Shown here: positions 27,167-37,375 of the stretch, piece after piece
Position numbering within the stretch: position 1 is the stretch's first letter
Layout: each line of letters begins with the position of its first letter
Assembly: GCA_036825195.1 (NCBI GenBank)
Contig: DAISYQ010000007.1
Location: 43,487 to 107,486 of the forward strand
Reading direction: 5' to 3'
Length of the DNA: 64,000 bases
DNA from: UBA2210 sp036825195
GTDB taxonomy: Bacteria > Desulfobacterota > Syntrophia > Syntrophales > UBA2210
The notes under the pieces: generated by a model
What the model saw: the letters and a program-made list of their open reading frames with translations, nothing else
The model's database searches: none
What the model was told of the DNA's origin: nothing
Translations under genes and position numbers: made by a program

Positions 27167-29974
27167 TCAGATCACCCGGCGAAGGAACCTTCCGGTGATG
27201 GATACCTCGTTCTCCGCCACCTCTTCGGGAGTTCCGGAAGCTATGATTCTTCCTCCTCCGTCTCCCCCTTCCGGACCCATGTCGATGATGTAGTCCGCGG
27301 ATTTGATCACATCGAGGTTGTGCTCGATTACCACGACGGTGTTCCCCATATCCACCAACTGTGCGAGAACGTGCAGGAGCTTTTCGATATCGGCAAAATG
27401 GAGGCCGATCGTCGGTTCATCCAGGATATAGAGGGTGCCCGTCGTCATGCGCTTACCCAGTTCCCTTGCCAGTTTTATCCTCTGCGCCTCGCCGCCTGAA
27501 AGGGTTGTCGCGGACTGGCCGAGTTTGATATATCCCAGTCCCACATTTGCGAGAAGCTCCAGTTTCGATCGGATCGGGGAAATATTGTCAAAAAAGGCAA
27601 GCGCCTGATTAACCGTCATGTCAAGGACTTCTGATATGTTCTTTCCCTTATAACGTATCTCAAGGGTGTCCCTGTTGAACCTCTGACCATGACAGACATC
27701 ACAGGTAATGTATACGTCAGGGAGAAAATGCATCTCAATTCTCTTCACTCCTTCCCCCTGGCATGACTCGCATCGTCCCCCTTTGACGTTGAAGCTGAAG
27801 CGTCCCGGCTTATATCCTCGCATTTTCGATTCCGGAAGCTGGCTGAAGAGATCGCGAACATGGGTGAGTACACCCGTATAGGTGGCGGGATTCGACCGGG
27901 GTGTACGCCCTATCGGCTGCTGGTCCATGGTGATAACGCGCTCTATGCCACCAAAGTCCCGTATCTGTTTTATCTTCCCCGATTTGCCCCGGTATCTGTT
28001 CAGCCTGCGGCGAAGGGTCTTGTAGAGGGTTTCGATCACCATGGTGCTCTTCCCTGATCCAGATACGCCGGTTACGCAGGTGAAGACATTTGTGGGGATC
28101 TGTATGTCAATATCTTTGAGGTTATTTTCCGATGCACCCTCGATAACTATAGACCGACCTGAATGGGCCCGTCGCCGTTCCGGTACGGGAATCGACAATC
28201 TCCCCGAAAGATATCCTCCCGTGAGTGAGATATCGGATTTTCGGATCTCTTCGGGGGTACCGTGAAAGATAATCTCGCCGCCGTTCACTCCCGCACCCGG
28301 CCCGACATCTATAATGTCGTCCGAACTGTTCATTATCTCTGCATCATGTTCAACCACGAGCACGGTATTCCCCATGTCACGCAGACGTTTGAGTGTTGTA
28401 ATAAGCCGCATGCTGTCTCTCGGATGCAGTCCTATCGTGGGCTCATCCAGGACATAGAGAACACCGACCAGTCCCGACCCTATCTGTGTGGCGAGCCGGA
28501 TACGCTGAGACTCTCCGCCCGAAAGAGTGCCTGAAGAACGGGCAAGATTCAGATAATCCATTCCAACATCGATAAGAAACTCCAGTCGTTTCTGTATTTC
28601 GTTTCGTATCTTTTCGGAGATGAGTGCCTCATTCCGGGAGAAGGACAAATTATCAAAGAATCTCATGCATTCACGAATCGACAACCGGCATATTTCATCG
28701 ATATTTTTTCCCCCCACAGTTACAGCGAGACTCTCCTTTTTCAGTCGTGCGCCGCCGCATACCGGACAATCGCTGATATTCATGTATCGGGAAAATTCCA
28801 TTCCTGAGTCACCGGATTGTTCATCCCTGAAGCGTTGCTCCAGTTGATTGATTACCCCCTTGAAATTCTTCGTGTAAAAGTGTCTTCTCCCTCTTCTGTT
28901 GAAATAAAACCCGATTTCTTCGTCCCCCGAACCGTACAGCAGCACATGCTGTACCCGATCCGGCAGTTTGTTGAAGGGGGTGTTGATATCAAATTCGTAG
29001 TGGTTTGAGAGTGCCTCGATCATCTGGTGATAATAGATGGAATCCCTCCGCTCCCACGGTGCGATGGCTCCCTCTCGTATGGAAAGCCCGGGGTCCGGCA
29101 CGACAAGGTTTTCGTCGAAATATATTTTTGTTCCCAACCCGCCACACTCGGGGCAGGCGCCATAGGGACTGTTAAAGGAGAACATCCTCGGCGAAAGTTC
29201 CGGTATATTTATTCCGCATTCGGGACAGGCGTAGTTCTCGCTGAAGAGCAGCTCTTCACCATCCACGATCTGGATACCGACAAGTCCCCCCGAGAGTCCT
29301 GTAGCGATTTCGAGCGAATCCCTCAAACGCTTTCCGATGCCGCTCTTGACGATCAGTCTGTCGATCACCACGCTGATATCGTGGCGCTTGTTTTTATCCA
29401 GCGTAATATCCTCTGCGAGATCCCGTATCGTTCCATCGATCTGCACACGGGCGAAACCCTCTTTCCTCAGTCGCTTCAGCTCCTTCTGAAACTCACCCTT
29501 TTTGCCTCTGGCGATGGGCGCCATGATACTGATTTTTGTACCGTCAGGCAGTGCCTGCACCTTCTCCGCCATCATCTCGATGGTTTGGGCATCGATTTGC
29601 TTCCCGCAGTTATAGCAGTGAGGTATTCCAACACGGGCGAAAAGCAGGCGCAGATAGTCGTGGATTTCGGTTACCGTTCCGACTGTCGACCGTGGATTAC
29701 GGCTTGCGGTTCTCTGCTCGATGGCTATGGCGGGTGAGAGGCCTTCGATGGATTCGACCTTGGGTTTATCCATCTGACCGATGAACTGGCGGGCATACGT
29801 TGAGAGTGATTCAACGTATCGCCGCTGACCTTCGGCATATATGGTGTCGAATGCGAGAGAGGATTTGCCGGAACCAGATACGCCGGTCACAATGACAAGC
29901 TTGTCTCTCGGAATGTCGAGATCGATATTTTTTAAGTTGTGCTGGCATGCACCCCTTATCTTTATATGTTTCAT
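27167..29974 (-). CDS. uvrA: Excinuclease ABC subunit A
   Basis: DNA-damage recognition ATPase of nucleotide-excision repair, 935 residues, full length. The first ABC module starts with VTGVSGSGKSSLAFDT. Zinc-binding cysteines appear in HCYNCGK, in CPECG pairs and in GGRCESCQGEGVKR / CDVCHGQRFN. The second module has CVTGVSGSGKSTMV. Signature sequences SGTLSGGESQRIRLA and ATTLSGGEAQRIKLA and Walker B LYILDEPTIGLH are present. It follows the SurA-like gene by 72 nt and Mfd on the same strand, so repair genes may be coexpressed. Confidence 0.97.
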   Translation of the reverse strand: MKHIKIRGACQHNLKNIDLDIPRDKLVIVTGVSGSGKSSLAFDTIYAEGQRRYVESLSTYARQFIGQMDKPKVESIEGLSPAIAIEQRTASRNPRSTVGTVTEIHDYLRLLFARVGIPHCYNCGKQIDAQTIEMMAEKVQALPDGTKISIMAPIARGKKGEFQKELKRLRKEGFARVQIDGTIRDLAEDITLDKNKRHDISVVIDRLIVKSGIGKRLRDSLEIATGLSGGLVGIQIVDGEELLFSENYACPECGINIPELSPRMFSFNSPYGACPECGGLGTKIYFDENLVVPDPGLSIREGAIAPWERRDSIYYHQMIEALSNHYEFDINTPFNKLPDRVQHVLLYGSGDEEIGFYFNRRGRRHFYTKNFKGVINQLEQRFRDEQSGDSGMEFSRYMNISDCPVCGGARLKKESLAVTVGGKNIDEICRLSIRECMRFFDNLSFSRNEALISEKIRNEIQKRLEFLIDVGMDYLNLARSSGTLSGGESQRIRLATQIGSGLVGVLYVLDEPTIGLHPRDSMRLITTLKRLRDMGNTVLVVEHDAEIMNSSDDIIDVGPGAGVNGGEIIFHGTPEEIRKSDISLTGGYLSGRLSIPVPERRRAHSGRSIVIEGASENNLKDIDIQIPTNVFTCVTGVSGSGKSTMVIETLYKTLRRRLNRYRGKSGKIKQIRDFGGIERVITMDQQPIGRTPRSNPATYTGVLTHVRDLFSQLPESKMRGYKPGRFSFNVKGGRCESCQGEGVKRIEMHFLPDVYITCDVCHGQRFNRDTLEIRYKGKNISEVLDMTVNQALAFFDNISPIRSKLELLANVGLGYIKLGQSATTLSGGEAQRIKLARELGKRMTTGTLYILDEPTIGLHFADIEKLLHVLAQLVDMGNTVVVIEHNLDVIKSADYIIDMGPEGGDGGGRIIASGTPEEVAENEVSITGRFLRRVI

Positions 29975-30046
29975 ATTGATAACTGTTCGGATCTACTATG
30001 AAGGGCAAGGAAGAATATGGCCTTTCTCCCCGGATTCAGTCAAGGG

Positions 30047-31012
30047 TTATAATTTTATCTCCACGAGAGACTGTTCCCTCAGCTCTTTAAGCCATTCCCG
30101 ATACTTTTTATTTATTTTTTCATTCTCTATGTTCTGGACGATTTCATCCCGTACCTCTTCGAGAGGCTTTAACCCGGCTCCTCTTTTATCCACCACCCTG
30201 ATAATATGGAACCCCACGGGGGTTTCTATTACTCCGCTGGTTTCGCCCTTGGTGAGGTTGGAGACAGCCGTGTCAACGGCGGGAAACATCATCCCTTGCT
30301 CAACAAATCCCAGATCGCCACCGGATCTGGCGGCAGGGCCCTGGGAATATTCTGTCACCAGCAGATCAAATGATGCACCGTCCTTCAATCTTTGCCATAT
30401 CATTCCTGCCTTTGTCCGAAGGGTTTCTCTCGTTTTGGCATCACAATTTTTCGGTTTCAGGATCAGAATCTGCCGTATCCTGGTCGCCTCTTTGCCCTCA
30501 TACTGATCCCTGTGTTTGCTGTAGTATTCTCCGATTTCCTTCTCAGGTATCGTTGTCTTGGACCGTATCTCTTTTTCTACAAGCCGGCCCCTTATAATAT
30601 TGCTCCTGATTTCATTTTTGTATTCATCCAGCGTGGTTCCCTCTTTGGAGAGTGTGGCCATTAATGTATCAACGGATATGTTTTTGTCACGCAACAAACC
30701 TTCCATAGCCTTGTTCACGTCCTCATCGGATACGGTAATACCCAGCTTTGCCGCTTTCTGTTCAAGCAGGATATTGTCGATCAGTTTCTCCAAGGCCATC
30801 TCCCTGGCCTGGGCCAGGATTTTTTCCCGTTGCATACCCTCGGGAATCTTATCAATCCGTTTCATATATGCCTGAATGGTGTCATCAAGTTCAGAGAGAG
30901 TAATCACCTCGTCGTTCACAATCGCGACGATCCTGTCTTCAAAAGCGGCATTGAGCGAAGACGATAAGAATAGGGCAAAGATACCGACGATACAGCACAT
31001 TTTAAATTTCAT
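30047..31012 (-). CDS. SurA-like periplasmic peptidyl-prolyl isomerase
   Basis: The 321-residue protein has a signal peptide (ending near SSSLNA), a SurA-type N-terminal chaperone domain (DRIVAIVNDEVITLSELDD, LEKLIDNILLEQ) and one parvulin domain: ATRIRQILIL, SQGPAARSGGDLGFVEQG, GETSGVIETPVGFHIIRV. A short C-terminal helix follows. It helps outer-membrane proteins fold and is consistent with the Gram-negative envelope implied by the TonB genes. ATG 31012 has GGGAG before it; a GTG lies 6 nt earlier. Confidence 0.92.
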   Translation of the reverse strand: MKFKMCCIVGIFALFLSSSLNAAFEDRIVAIVNDEVITLSELDDTIQAYMKRIDKIPEGMQREKILAQAREMALEKLIDNILLEQKAAKLGITVSDEDVNKAMEGLLRDKNISVDTLMATLSKEGTTLDEYKNEIRSNIIRGRLVEKEIRSKTTIPEKEIGEYYSKHRDQYEGKEATRIRQILILKPKNCDAKTRETLRTKAGMIWQRLKDGASFDLLVTEYSQGPAARSGGDLGFVEQGMMFPAVDTAVSNLTKGETSGVIETPVGFHIIRVVDKRGAGLKPLEEVRDEIVQNIENEKINKKYREWLKELREQSLVEIKL

Positions 31013-31284
31013 GTACACTCTCCCGCAGTATGTAAAATAAATACCAACGTTTTTTTATAGGAAATTCCCCCGTCGAAGCACGCTGTTCAATAGATCCATG
31101 TATATCCTAAACAGGTGTATGATACCTGCTCATGGTTGATGCGGGGAGTGGGTAATGAAAAACCGAATTTCCCAAACCATATCTTTTTATGCTATCAGAA
31201 TGTTCCCGATTCTTCAATCCATGTTAAGCGAAAACAAATACAATGATCTGTTTCGATAACAGTGTCTGACGAATGACAACGGTT

Positions 31285-34200
31285 TTATTCTCCATCCAAT
31301 GCCCTAAGAAGATGCTGTGCCTGTTCAATAATGTCTTTTTCTTTGAGACCCGGCATGGAAACGATCAATTTATAATCGGGGGTGAGTCTCATCCCCGGAA
31401 ATTTCTTCTGGGAGAGGTTCATTATTCTGACGGGGTCCACAGGGCTGTTTTCGCTGAAATCAATGTACATCTCTCTGCCGTTGTATTCCATCCTTTTTGC
31501 CAGTATTCTTTTCAGCATGTTTTTTATCCTGATAATATCCATGAGGTTGCCCACCTGTGGAGGAACAGGGCCATAACAATCTGTAAGCTCTTCCCGCAAC
31601 CCTGCCAGCTCGTCTTCGGAAGAGGCCATGGATACCCTCTTGTATGTCATCAGTCGTGTGTGCATGTCTGAGATGAAATCATCTGGTATAAAGGCGGGTA
31701 TGCCGAAGTGTATCTCGGGATCTATCTCTTCTTCGAGATGTTTTTCACCTTTCAGTTCCCTGATGGTTTTTTCCATCAACTCCGTGTAGAGCTCATACCC
31801 GATGGCGGAGACGTGACCGGACTGGGACATACCCAAGACGCTCCCGCCGCCCCGTATGGTCAGATCGTGAGTCGCCACTTTGAACCCTGACCCCGGTTCC
31901 GAAAACTCCCGTGCTATGCCGAGTCTCTTTCTGGCATCTCGTGAAAGGGCGGATTCTTCGGGAATCAGGAGATACGCGTAGGCGTCCTCATTCCCCCGAC
32001 CGACCCTTCCCCTGAGCTGGTACAGTTGCGCAAGTCCGAATCTGTCCGCTCGGTTGATGATGATGGTGTTGGTCGATGGTATGTCGATACCGGAACTTAT
32101 TATTGTGGTGCAGACAAGGACATTGAAGTCTCTGTGGACGAATTGAACCATTATATCTTCAAGTTCCTTCGCCTTCATCTGACCGTGTGCCACGGCGATT
32201 TTTGCCTCGGGGACCTGTTTTTCGATGAGACTCGCAATGCTGTAAATGGACCTCACCCTGTCATGGACAAAGAAGACCTGTCCACCTCTCGCAAGTTCAC
32301 GCTGTATCGCATCCCGTATAATATCCTCATTGAATTCGTTGATGTGAACCTCAACGGGCCGGCGCTGCTGCGGGGCGGTATCAATGACGGACAGGTCCCG
32401 TATCCCCACAAGGGACAGTTGCAACGTTCTCGGTATGGGGGTTGCCGTCAGGGTGAGGACATCGACGAGTGCCCGCATCTTTTTGAGCCTCTCCTTGTGG
32501 GCCACGCCGAAACGCTGTTCCTCGTCTATAATCACAAGTCCGAGATCCTTGAATTTGACATCCTTCTGGAGGAGTCTGTGTGTCCCGATAGCGATATCCA
32601 CGAGACCCCTGTTTATGTCCTCCACGATCTTCTTCTGCTGGGCGCTTGTCTTGTACCTGTTCAGGACTTCTATACGAATGGGATATGCATGAAATCTTCC
32701 TACAAATGTCTGGTAATGCTGTTCCGCAAGGGTGGTTGTAGGTACCAGGATTGCCGCCTGTTTTCCATCCATGGCAGCCCTGAAGGATGCCCTCATGGCG
32801 ATTTCCGTCTTCCCGAATCCTGCATCACCGCAGACAAGCCGATCCATCGGTTTCGAGTCGCTCATATCGTAATAGACATCTTCGATGGCCCGTGCCTGAT
32901 CGGGGGTCTCTTCAAAGGGGAAGGAAGATGCAAACTCCTCGTAATGCCTGTCTGATGGAGAAAAACGGTGCCCGTCCATTACCTCTCTGGCTGCGTAGAT
33001 GGATACAAGCTCTTCGGCGATCTCGCGCACCGATTTTTTAATCTTCTTTTTGACCGATTCCCAAGAGGTGCCGCCCAGTTTGTCCACATTCGGAATATGG
33101 CCGTCGGGGCCGAGATATCTCTGGATCTGGTTCAATCGATCCACCGGTATATAGAGTTTGTCTCCTTCCCGGTACTCAAGCAGCAGGAAATCGTTTTCCA
33201 CATCACCAAATGTCAACCGCTCGAGCCCCTGGTAGAGACCTATACCATGATCCACATGGACAACGAAGTTTCCCTTTTCCAGCTCCCCGAATGACTTGAG
33301 GAAGTATTCCTCCCTGGCGTGTGCCCTTCTCTTTCCCCGTGTCTTCTTCCCAAAGATCTCTTCTTCGCCTGCGATGACCGCTTTCAGCCGGGGATATGAA
33401 AATCCCTTCGTTATTTTCCCCTCTCTGAGGACGAGGCGTCCCTGGGGTATCTCTTCGAGATCGGCAAGAAAGGGGACGGATGATCTGTGAACCGGAAGGG
33501 CATATTCAATCAGGAGGTGTTCCATCTTCTGCAGATTTCCCTCACTGCAGAGGAACGTCACCAGACAGCCTTCGGTGATCCACGACTTGATCCTGTCCGC
33601 GAGAGGTGCGAGGATTCCCTCGCTGCTTGTATGAAATTCCGTGTCGCCCGTTAAATCGGTCTCCTCCACTTCGAAGGGGATGGCATCCGCGGCTTGTAAT
33701 CTGTCTATGTAAATCCTCTGCAAGGAAGAATAGTTCCGGGTGATGTCACGCCATGACGCCAGAAAGTAGTTGCTGTCGAGATAAAACCGTTCATTCTCTT
33801 CGGCTTTTCGGAGAAATCTATCGACGTCATTAACAATCTCTTCAGCGGCCTTTTCCAAAACACCGGGACTTTCAGATACGATCAGGCTGTTTCCGGCAAG
33901 ATATTCAAAGAGGGTGGCCAATCCCTTCTCTTTATTATCGGCTGAGAAATCTTCAAAAAACAACGGAAGGAGCTGCGGATTCGCCGGAGAGATCAGGTCA
34001 TTCTCAAACGCATCGACGATCTTTCTCCGTTTTGTGTTTGAGACGTTCGATTCATTCAGCCTGACTCGCATGTTTCTCACCGCCAGGGCCTTTGATTCCT
34101 TTGAGAGGATCACTTCTCCCGCCGGAATCAGGACGAAATCCACAATTTCTCTGACCGATCTCTGTGTTATCGGGTCAAATTCTCTGATCGATTCAATCTC

Positions 34201-34806
34201 ATCGCCGGTAAATTCCATTCTGAAGGGGTATGGACAGGCCGGAGGGAAGATGTCGATAATATATCCCCTCAGGCTGAATTCTCCCGCTTCCTCAACCATG
34301 GGGACTTTCTGATACCCCCCCTCGATCAACTTTTGTGCCAATCTATCACGGTCCCGTTCGTCCCCGATTGAGATTGTTTCGGTATACCGCTCAAAGATTT
34401 CTGCAGGGGCAACCTTTTGCATAAGGGCATTCAGGGGAGCCACCGCCACAAATGGTTTGCCTGACAGAAGCCTCGACAAGACACCTGCCCGTCCGGTGGC
34501 ATTCTCTCTCTGCCGGGAGAGCGTGTCGTCGGGATTAATAATATCCCAGGGGGGGAACAACAGTACATCGGTTCCTCCGAGAAAGAAGGAAATATCGCGA
34601 AAGGCCTCAATCGCTTCCTTTCGTGAGGGAGTTATGAAAAGAAGCGGTCTGTGTGTTTCCCTGAAAAGAATTGAAGCGATGAATGCCTTGGAAGACCCCG
34701 GGAGGCTGCAGATATCCGTCTCTTCATCTCCCCGATGGATCTTGCTAACAAGCATACGAAGAGAAGAATCCGAAAATTGGGTCTTTTTATCTATCCTTTT
34801 CCTCAC
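31285..34806 (-). CDS. mfd: Transcription-repair coupling factor
   Basis: 1173-residue ATP-dependent translocase that removes stalled RNA polymerase and recruits UvrA. Order: UvrB-like N-terminal domains (to about 350), RNA-polymerase-interaction domain with FVVHVDHGIGLYQGLERLTF, RecG-like helicase motor with Walker A GDAGFGKTE and VIIDEEQRFG (the DEEQ box), LTATPIPRTLQLSL, QLRGRVGRG, and a TRCF C-terminal domain (about 1010-1110) that shields UvrA binding. Its presence upstream of surA-like and uvrA genes makes functional coupling likely, though a 266-nt gap separates it from the isomerase gene. Confidence 0.97.
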   Translation of the reverse strand: MRKRIDKKTQFSDSSLRMLVSKIHRGDEETDICSLPGSSKAFIASILFRETHRPLLFITPSRKEAIEAFRDISFFLGGTDVLLFPPWDIINPDDTLSRQRENATGRAGVLSRLLSGKPFVAVAPLNALMQKVAPAEIFERYTETISIGDERDRDRLAQKLIEGGYQKVPMVEEAGEFSLRGYIIDIFPPACPYPFRMEFTGDEIESIREFDPITQRSVREIVDFVLIPAGEVILSKESKALAVRNMRVRLNESNVSNTKRRKIVDAFENDLISPANPQLLPLFFEDFSADNKEKGLATLFEYLAGNSLIVSESPGVLEKAAEEIVNDVDRFLRKAEENERFYLDSNYFLASWRDITRNYSSLQRIYIDRLQAADAIPFEVEETDLTGDTEFHTSSEGILAPLADRIKSWITEGCLVTFLCSEGNLQKMEHLLIEYALPVHRSSVPFLADLEEIPQGRLVLREGKITKGFSYPRLKAVIAGEEEIFGKKTRGKRRAHAREEYFLKSFGELEKGNFVVHVDHGIGLYQGLERLTFGDVENDFLLLEYREGDKLYIPVDRLNQIQRYLGPDGHIPNVDKLGGTSWESVKKKIKKSVREIAEELVSIYAAREVMDGHRFSPSDRHYEEFASSFPFEETPDQARAIEDVYYDMSDSKPMDRLVCGDAGFGKTEIAMRASFRAAMDGKQAAILVPTTTLAEQHYQTFVGRFHAYPIRIEVLNRYKTSAQQKKIVEDINRGLVDIAIGTHRLLQKDVKFKDLGLVIIDEEQRFGVAHKERLKKMRALVDVLTLTATPIPRTLQLSLVGIRDLSVIDTAPQQRRPVEVHINEFNEDIIRDAIQRELARGGQVFFVHDRVRSIYSIASLIEKQVPEAKIAVAHGQMKAKELEDIMVQFVHRDFNVLVCTTIISSGIDIPSTNTIIINRADRFGLAQLYQLRGRVGRGNEDAYAYLLIPEESALSRDARKRLGIAREFSEPGSGFKVATHDLTIRGGGSVLGMSQSGHVSAIGYELYTELMEKTIRELKGEKHLEEEIDPEIHFGIPAFIPDDFISDMHTRLMTYKRVSMASSEDELAGLREELTDCYGPVPPQVGNLMDIIRIKNMLKRILAKRMEYNGREMYIDFSENSPVDPVRIMNLSQKKFPGMRLTPDYKLIVSMPGLKEKDIIEQAQHLLRALDGE

Positions 34807-34882
34807 GTAAAAATTCAGCTTTATTTCAGTAGATTGTACCGGAATGGTTTGTGCGGGTATCTCATAGGCAGAGAGATATGCC

Positions 34883-35794
34883 TTACTTCGAAGCCTCCAG
34901 CATCCTGCTCAAGGCAAGATTTGCGGGGATCCGTATCTCTTCAGGCACGGCTACCACATGCTTCATTTCCAGCAGCGAGTTGAGGATATCATCGAGGGTC
35001 ATGCGCTTCATATCCAGGCATATCAGATGATCCGATGCCGGTATGAACATCTTGTCGGGACTCTCCTTCTTCAGCTGATGCATGATCCCCTGTTCGGTTC
35101 CGATAATAACCTTCTGTGCATCCGTTTCTCGAGCGAATTTGAGTATCCCCCCCGTGCTCCCGACAAAATCGGCCATTTCGATGACCTCCGGCCGACACTC
35201 CGGATGAACGGCAACCGGGGCTCCGGGATGCGCGGTTTGCGCCTTTCTCACCTGGTCCGGTGAAAGATCGTTATGAACATAACAGAATCCGTTCCACGGG
35301 ATCACCTTTTTTTCGGTGAACTGTGCGGTGTAGCGTGCGAGATTGCCGTCCGGAACCATCAGGACGGTATCCGTGTCGAGACTGTTCACAATACGCACGG
35401 CATTGGCTGAGGTGCAGCATATATCGCTGTGGGCCTTGATCTGGGCCGATGAGTTGACGTATGTCACCACCTTGGCGTCAGGATGCTCTGCCATCGCTTG
35501 CTGCAGTTCCTCAACGGTAATCTTATCAGCGAGGGGACATCCTACATCGAGTCGGGGAAGGAGTACCGTTTTGTCCGGTGACAGAATGGAAGCGCTCTCC
35601 GCCATGAACCGCACCCCCGCAAAGACGATAACATCCGCCGTCGTTTCAGCGGCCTCCATGCTGAGTGCCAGTGAATCACCCAGTATGTCGGCAATATCCT
35701 GTATCTCATCACGCTGGTAGTAGTGAGCCAAAAGAATGGCATTGTTATCGGCCAGCAGCCTTCTGATTGTTCCCTGTTTCTCAATGATGCTCAT
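34883..35794 (-). CDS. nadA: Quinolinate synthase A
   Basis: Condenses iminoaspartate with dihydroxyacetone phosphate to quinolinate, the first ring of de novo NAD synthesis, using an oxygen-sensitive [4Fe-4S] cluster. The 303 residues show AHYYQRDEIQDIADILGDSL, the cluster cysteines in VGCPLA/ICCTSANAV, HPECRPEVIEMAD and LICLDMKRMTL, and GSTGGILKF. AGAGGAAACGAT precedes ATG 35794. The in-frame start 51 nt upstream is not used. No nadB or nadC is present nearby. Confidence 0.95.
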   Translation of the reverse strand: MSIIEKQGTIRRLLADNNAILLAHYYQRDEIQDIADILGDSLALSMEAAETTADVIVFAGVRFMAESASILSPDKTVLLPRLDVGCPLADKITVEELQQAMAEHPDAKVVTYVNSSAQIKAHSDICCTSANAVRIVNSLDTDTVLMVPDGNLARYTAQFTEKKVIPWNGFCYVHNDLSPDQVRKAQTAHPGAPVAVHPECRPEVIEMADFVGSTGGILKFARETDAQKVIIGTEQGIMHQLKKESPDKMFIPASDHLICLDMKRMTLDDILNSLLEMKHVVAVPEEIRIPANLALSRMLEASK

Positions 35795-35986
35795 ATCGTT
35801 TCCTCTCTTCAGGCGCCGTTGATTCCTGCTTCTGTCGATTCCCAAATAAAGAATCTACCTATACCATAGCGTGGTATTTATTCAAGATAGAAATATTGAC
35901 AAGAATAGGGGTATAATATAGGAATAATATATTGTAGATACATTCGAGTACCATATCTATTTCTCCAAAGGGAGCGGATTTACACC

Positions 35987-37234
35987 ATGATTACTGTCAA
36001 AGAGGCGTTAGAGCGCATCCTCAAAACCATAGTTCCTCTCGGTACCGAGAAAACAGACATACTGGGCGCTTTGGGAAGGGTTATCGGAGAAGATATCTAT
36101 GCCCTGCGCAACATACCACCACAGAACAATTCGGCCATGGACGGTTACGCGCTCAAGTCCGAAGACGTAAGAGATGCCGATGCCGAACATCCTGTTGTCC
36201 TGAACATCGTTGAGGACATACCGGCTGGATATGCACCTCAGAAAACAGTGGGTCACGGAGAAGCGGCACGTATCATGACGGGCGCTCCGATACCGGATGG
36301 AGCCGACGCCGTTGTGATGGTGGAAGAGACACGGTCTGACGGCGATAGTGTAAGGATATATGGGGGGGCGGAAAAAAGCCAGCATATCAGGTATGCCGGA
36401 GAAGATGTGCATGAAGGCGATCTGGTCATACGGGCGGGGACATTGCTGAGACCCGCTGAGGTGGGGATGTTGTCGGCCCTCGGACGCTCCTTTGTACAGG
36501 TATATCAGAGGCCGCGTGTAGCGCTCATAGCCACGGGAAACGAACTGGTCGACATAGACGGTGCGTGGCTGCCCGGAAGGATCGTAAGCAGCAACAATTA
36601 TTCACTCGCGGCACAGGTGATCGAATGCGGAGGTATCCCGCTTCAGCTTGGTATCGCAAAAGATACCAAATACGATCTGGCAGAAAAATTCAAAGACGCC
36701 ATACGGGCCGACATCATCGTATCCTCGGCCGGGGTATCGGTTGGGGACTACGATTTCGTAAAAGAGGTAATGAACGATATGAGTATCGGCATAGAATTCT
36801 GGCAGGTAGCACAGCGACCCGGTAAACCAATGACATTCGGTACCAGAGAGGGAAAACCTTTTTTCGGACTCCCCGGCAACCCGGTATCGTCGATGGTTGC
36901 CTTTGAGCAGTACGTGAGACCGGCAATACTGAGAATGACTGGACACGAACATATCTTCCGAAGAACCATAAAGGCAAAACTTACAGAAGATATACAAAAG
37001 AAAAAAGGCCTTCGGTACTTTCTCCGTGCTCGTGTAAAAATTCAAGGGAAAGAATTTGTTGTGGAAACCGCTGGAGATCAGGGCTCCGGCATACTGAAAT
37101 CCATGGTCCTTGCAAACGGGATAATGGTGCTCCCTGAAGATACTGATTTTATTAAAGCCGGAAGTGATGTTCTGATTCAACTGCTCGATAATTCTTATAA
37201 TTTTACAAAACACCCCGAATATCTCAACGATTGA
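35987..37234 (+). CDS. moeA: Molybdopterin molybdenumtransferase
   Basis: Inserts molybdate (or tungstate) into adenylylated molybdopterin. 415 residues. NSAMDGYALKSEDV, IMTGAPIPDGADAVVMVEET, GRIVSSNNYSLAAQVI, SSAGVSVGDYDFVKEV, RPGKPMTFGTREGKPFFGLPGNPVSSMVAFEQYV and a C-terminal MoeA domain IV (from about 345) appear in the usual order. Anaerobes need it for formate dehydrogenase and aldehyde oxidoreductases, the former often a selenoprotein, so its position next to the tRNA-Sec gene may be more than chance. Upstream AT-rich sequence contains TTGACA at 35896. Confidence 0.95.
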   Translation: MITVKEALERILKTIVPLGTEKTDILGALGRVIGEDIYALRNIPPQNNSAMDGYALKSEDVRDADAEHPVVLNIVEDIPAGYAPQKTVGHGEAARIMTGAPIPDGADAVVMVEETRSDGDSVRIYGGAEKSQHIRYAGEDVHEGDLVIRAGTLLRPAEVGMLSALGRSFVQVYQRPRVALIATGNELVDIDGAWLPGRIVSSNNYSLAAQVIECGGIPLQLGIAKDTKYDLAEKFKDAIRADIIVSSAGVSVGDYDFVKEVMNDMSIGIEFWQVAQRPGKPMTFGTREGKPFFGLPGNPVSSMVAFEQYVRPAILRMTGHEHIFRRTIKAKLTEDIQKKKGLRYFLRARVKIQGKEFVVETAGDQGSGILKSMVLANGIMVLPEDTDFIKAGSDVLIQLLDNSYNFTKHPEYLND

Positions 37235-37277
37235 CAATCAGTATGGAAAGGGATACAAACAGATCTGAAATTCACGC

Positions 37278-37375
37278 GGAAGTGCCAAGGTCACTGGTGG
37301 GCCTCCCGGACTTCAAATCCGGTGTGGGGCGCTAGAACCGTCCCAGGTGGGTTCGATTCCCATGCACTTCCGCCA
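37278..37375 (+). tRNA. selC: tRNA-Sec (anticodon TCA)
   Basis: A 98-nt selenocysteine tRNA. The 8-bp acceptor stem is GGAAGTGC (37278-37285) pairing with GCACTTCC (37364-37371), followed by G and an encoded CCA. The anticodon loop CTTCAAA with TCA sits in the typical CGGACTTCAAATCCGG arm, and a long variable arm follows. The T-arm GGTTCGATTCC is standard. The tRNA reads UGA as selenocysteine together with SelA and SelB, which must be encoded elsewhere. Its 3' half is the attachment site of the mobile element that begins immediately downstream. Confidence 0.96.

Noticed and set aside
35896..35917. TTGACA and TATAAT upstream of moeA as one promoter
   Set aside because: The two hexamers are only 10 nt apart; neither alternative -10 at 15-18 nt is convincing, so no promoter is called.
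37235..37277. Search for selenoprotein genes near tRNA-Sec
   Set aside because: None of the called genes ends at a TGA followed by clear continuation of its family's conserved sequence, so no selenocysteine codon is proposed in this window.
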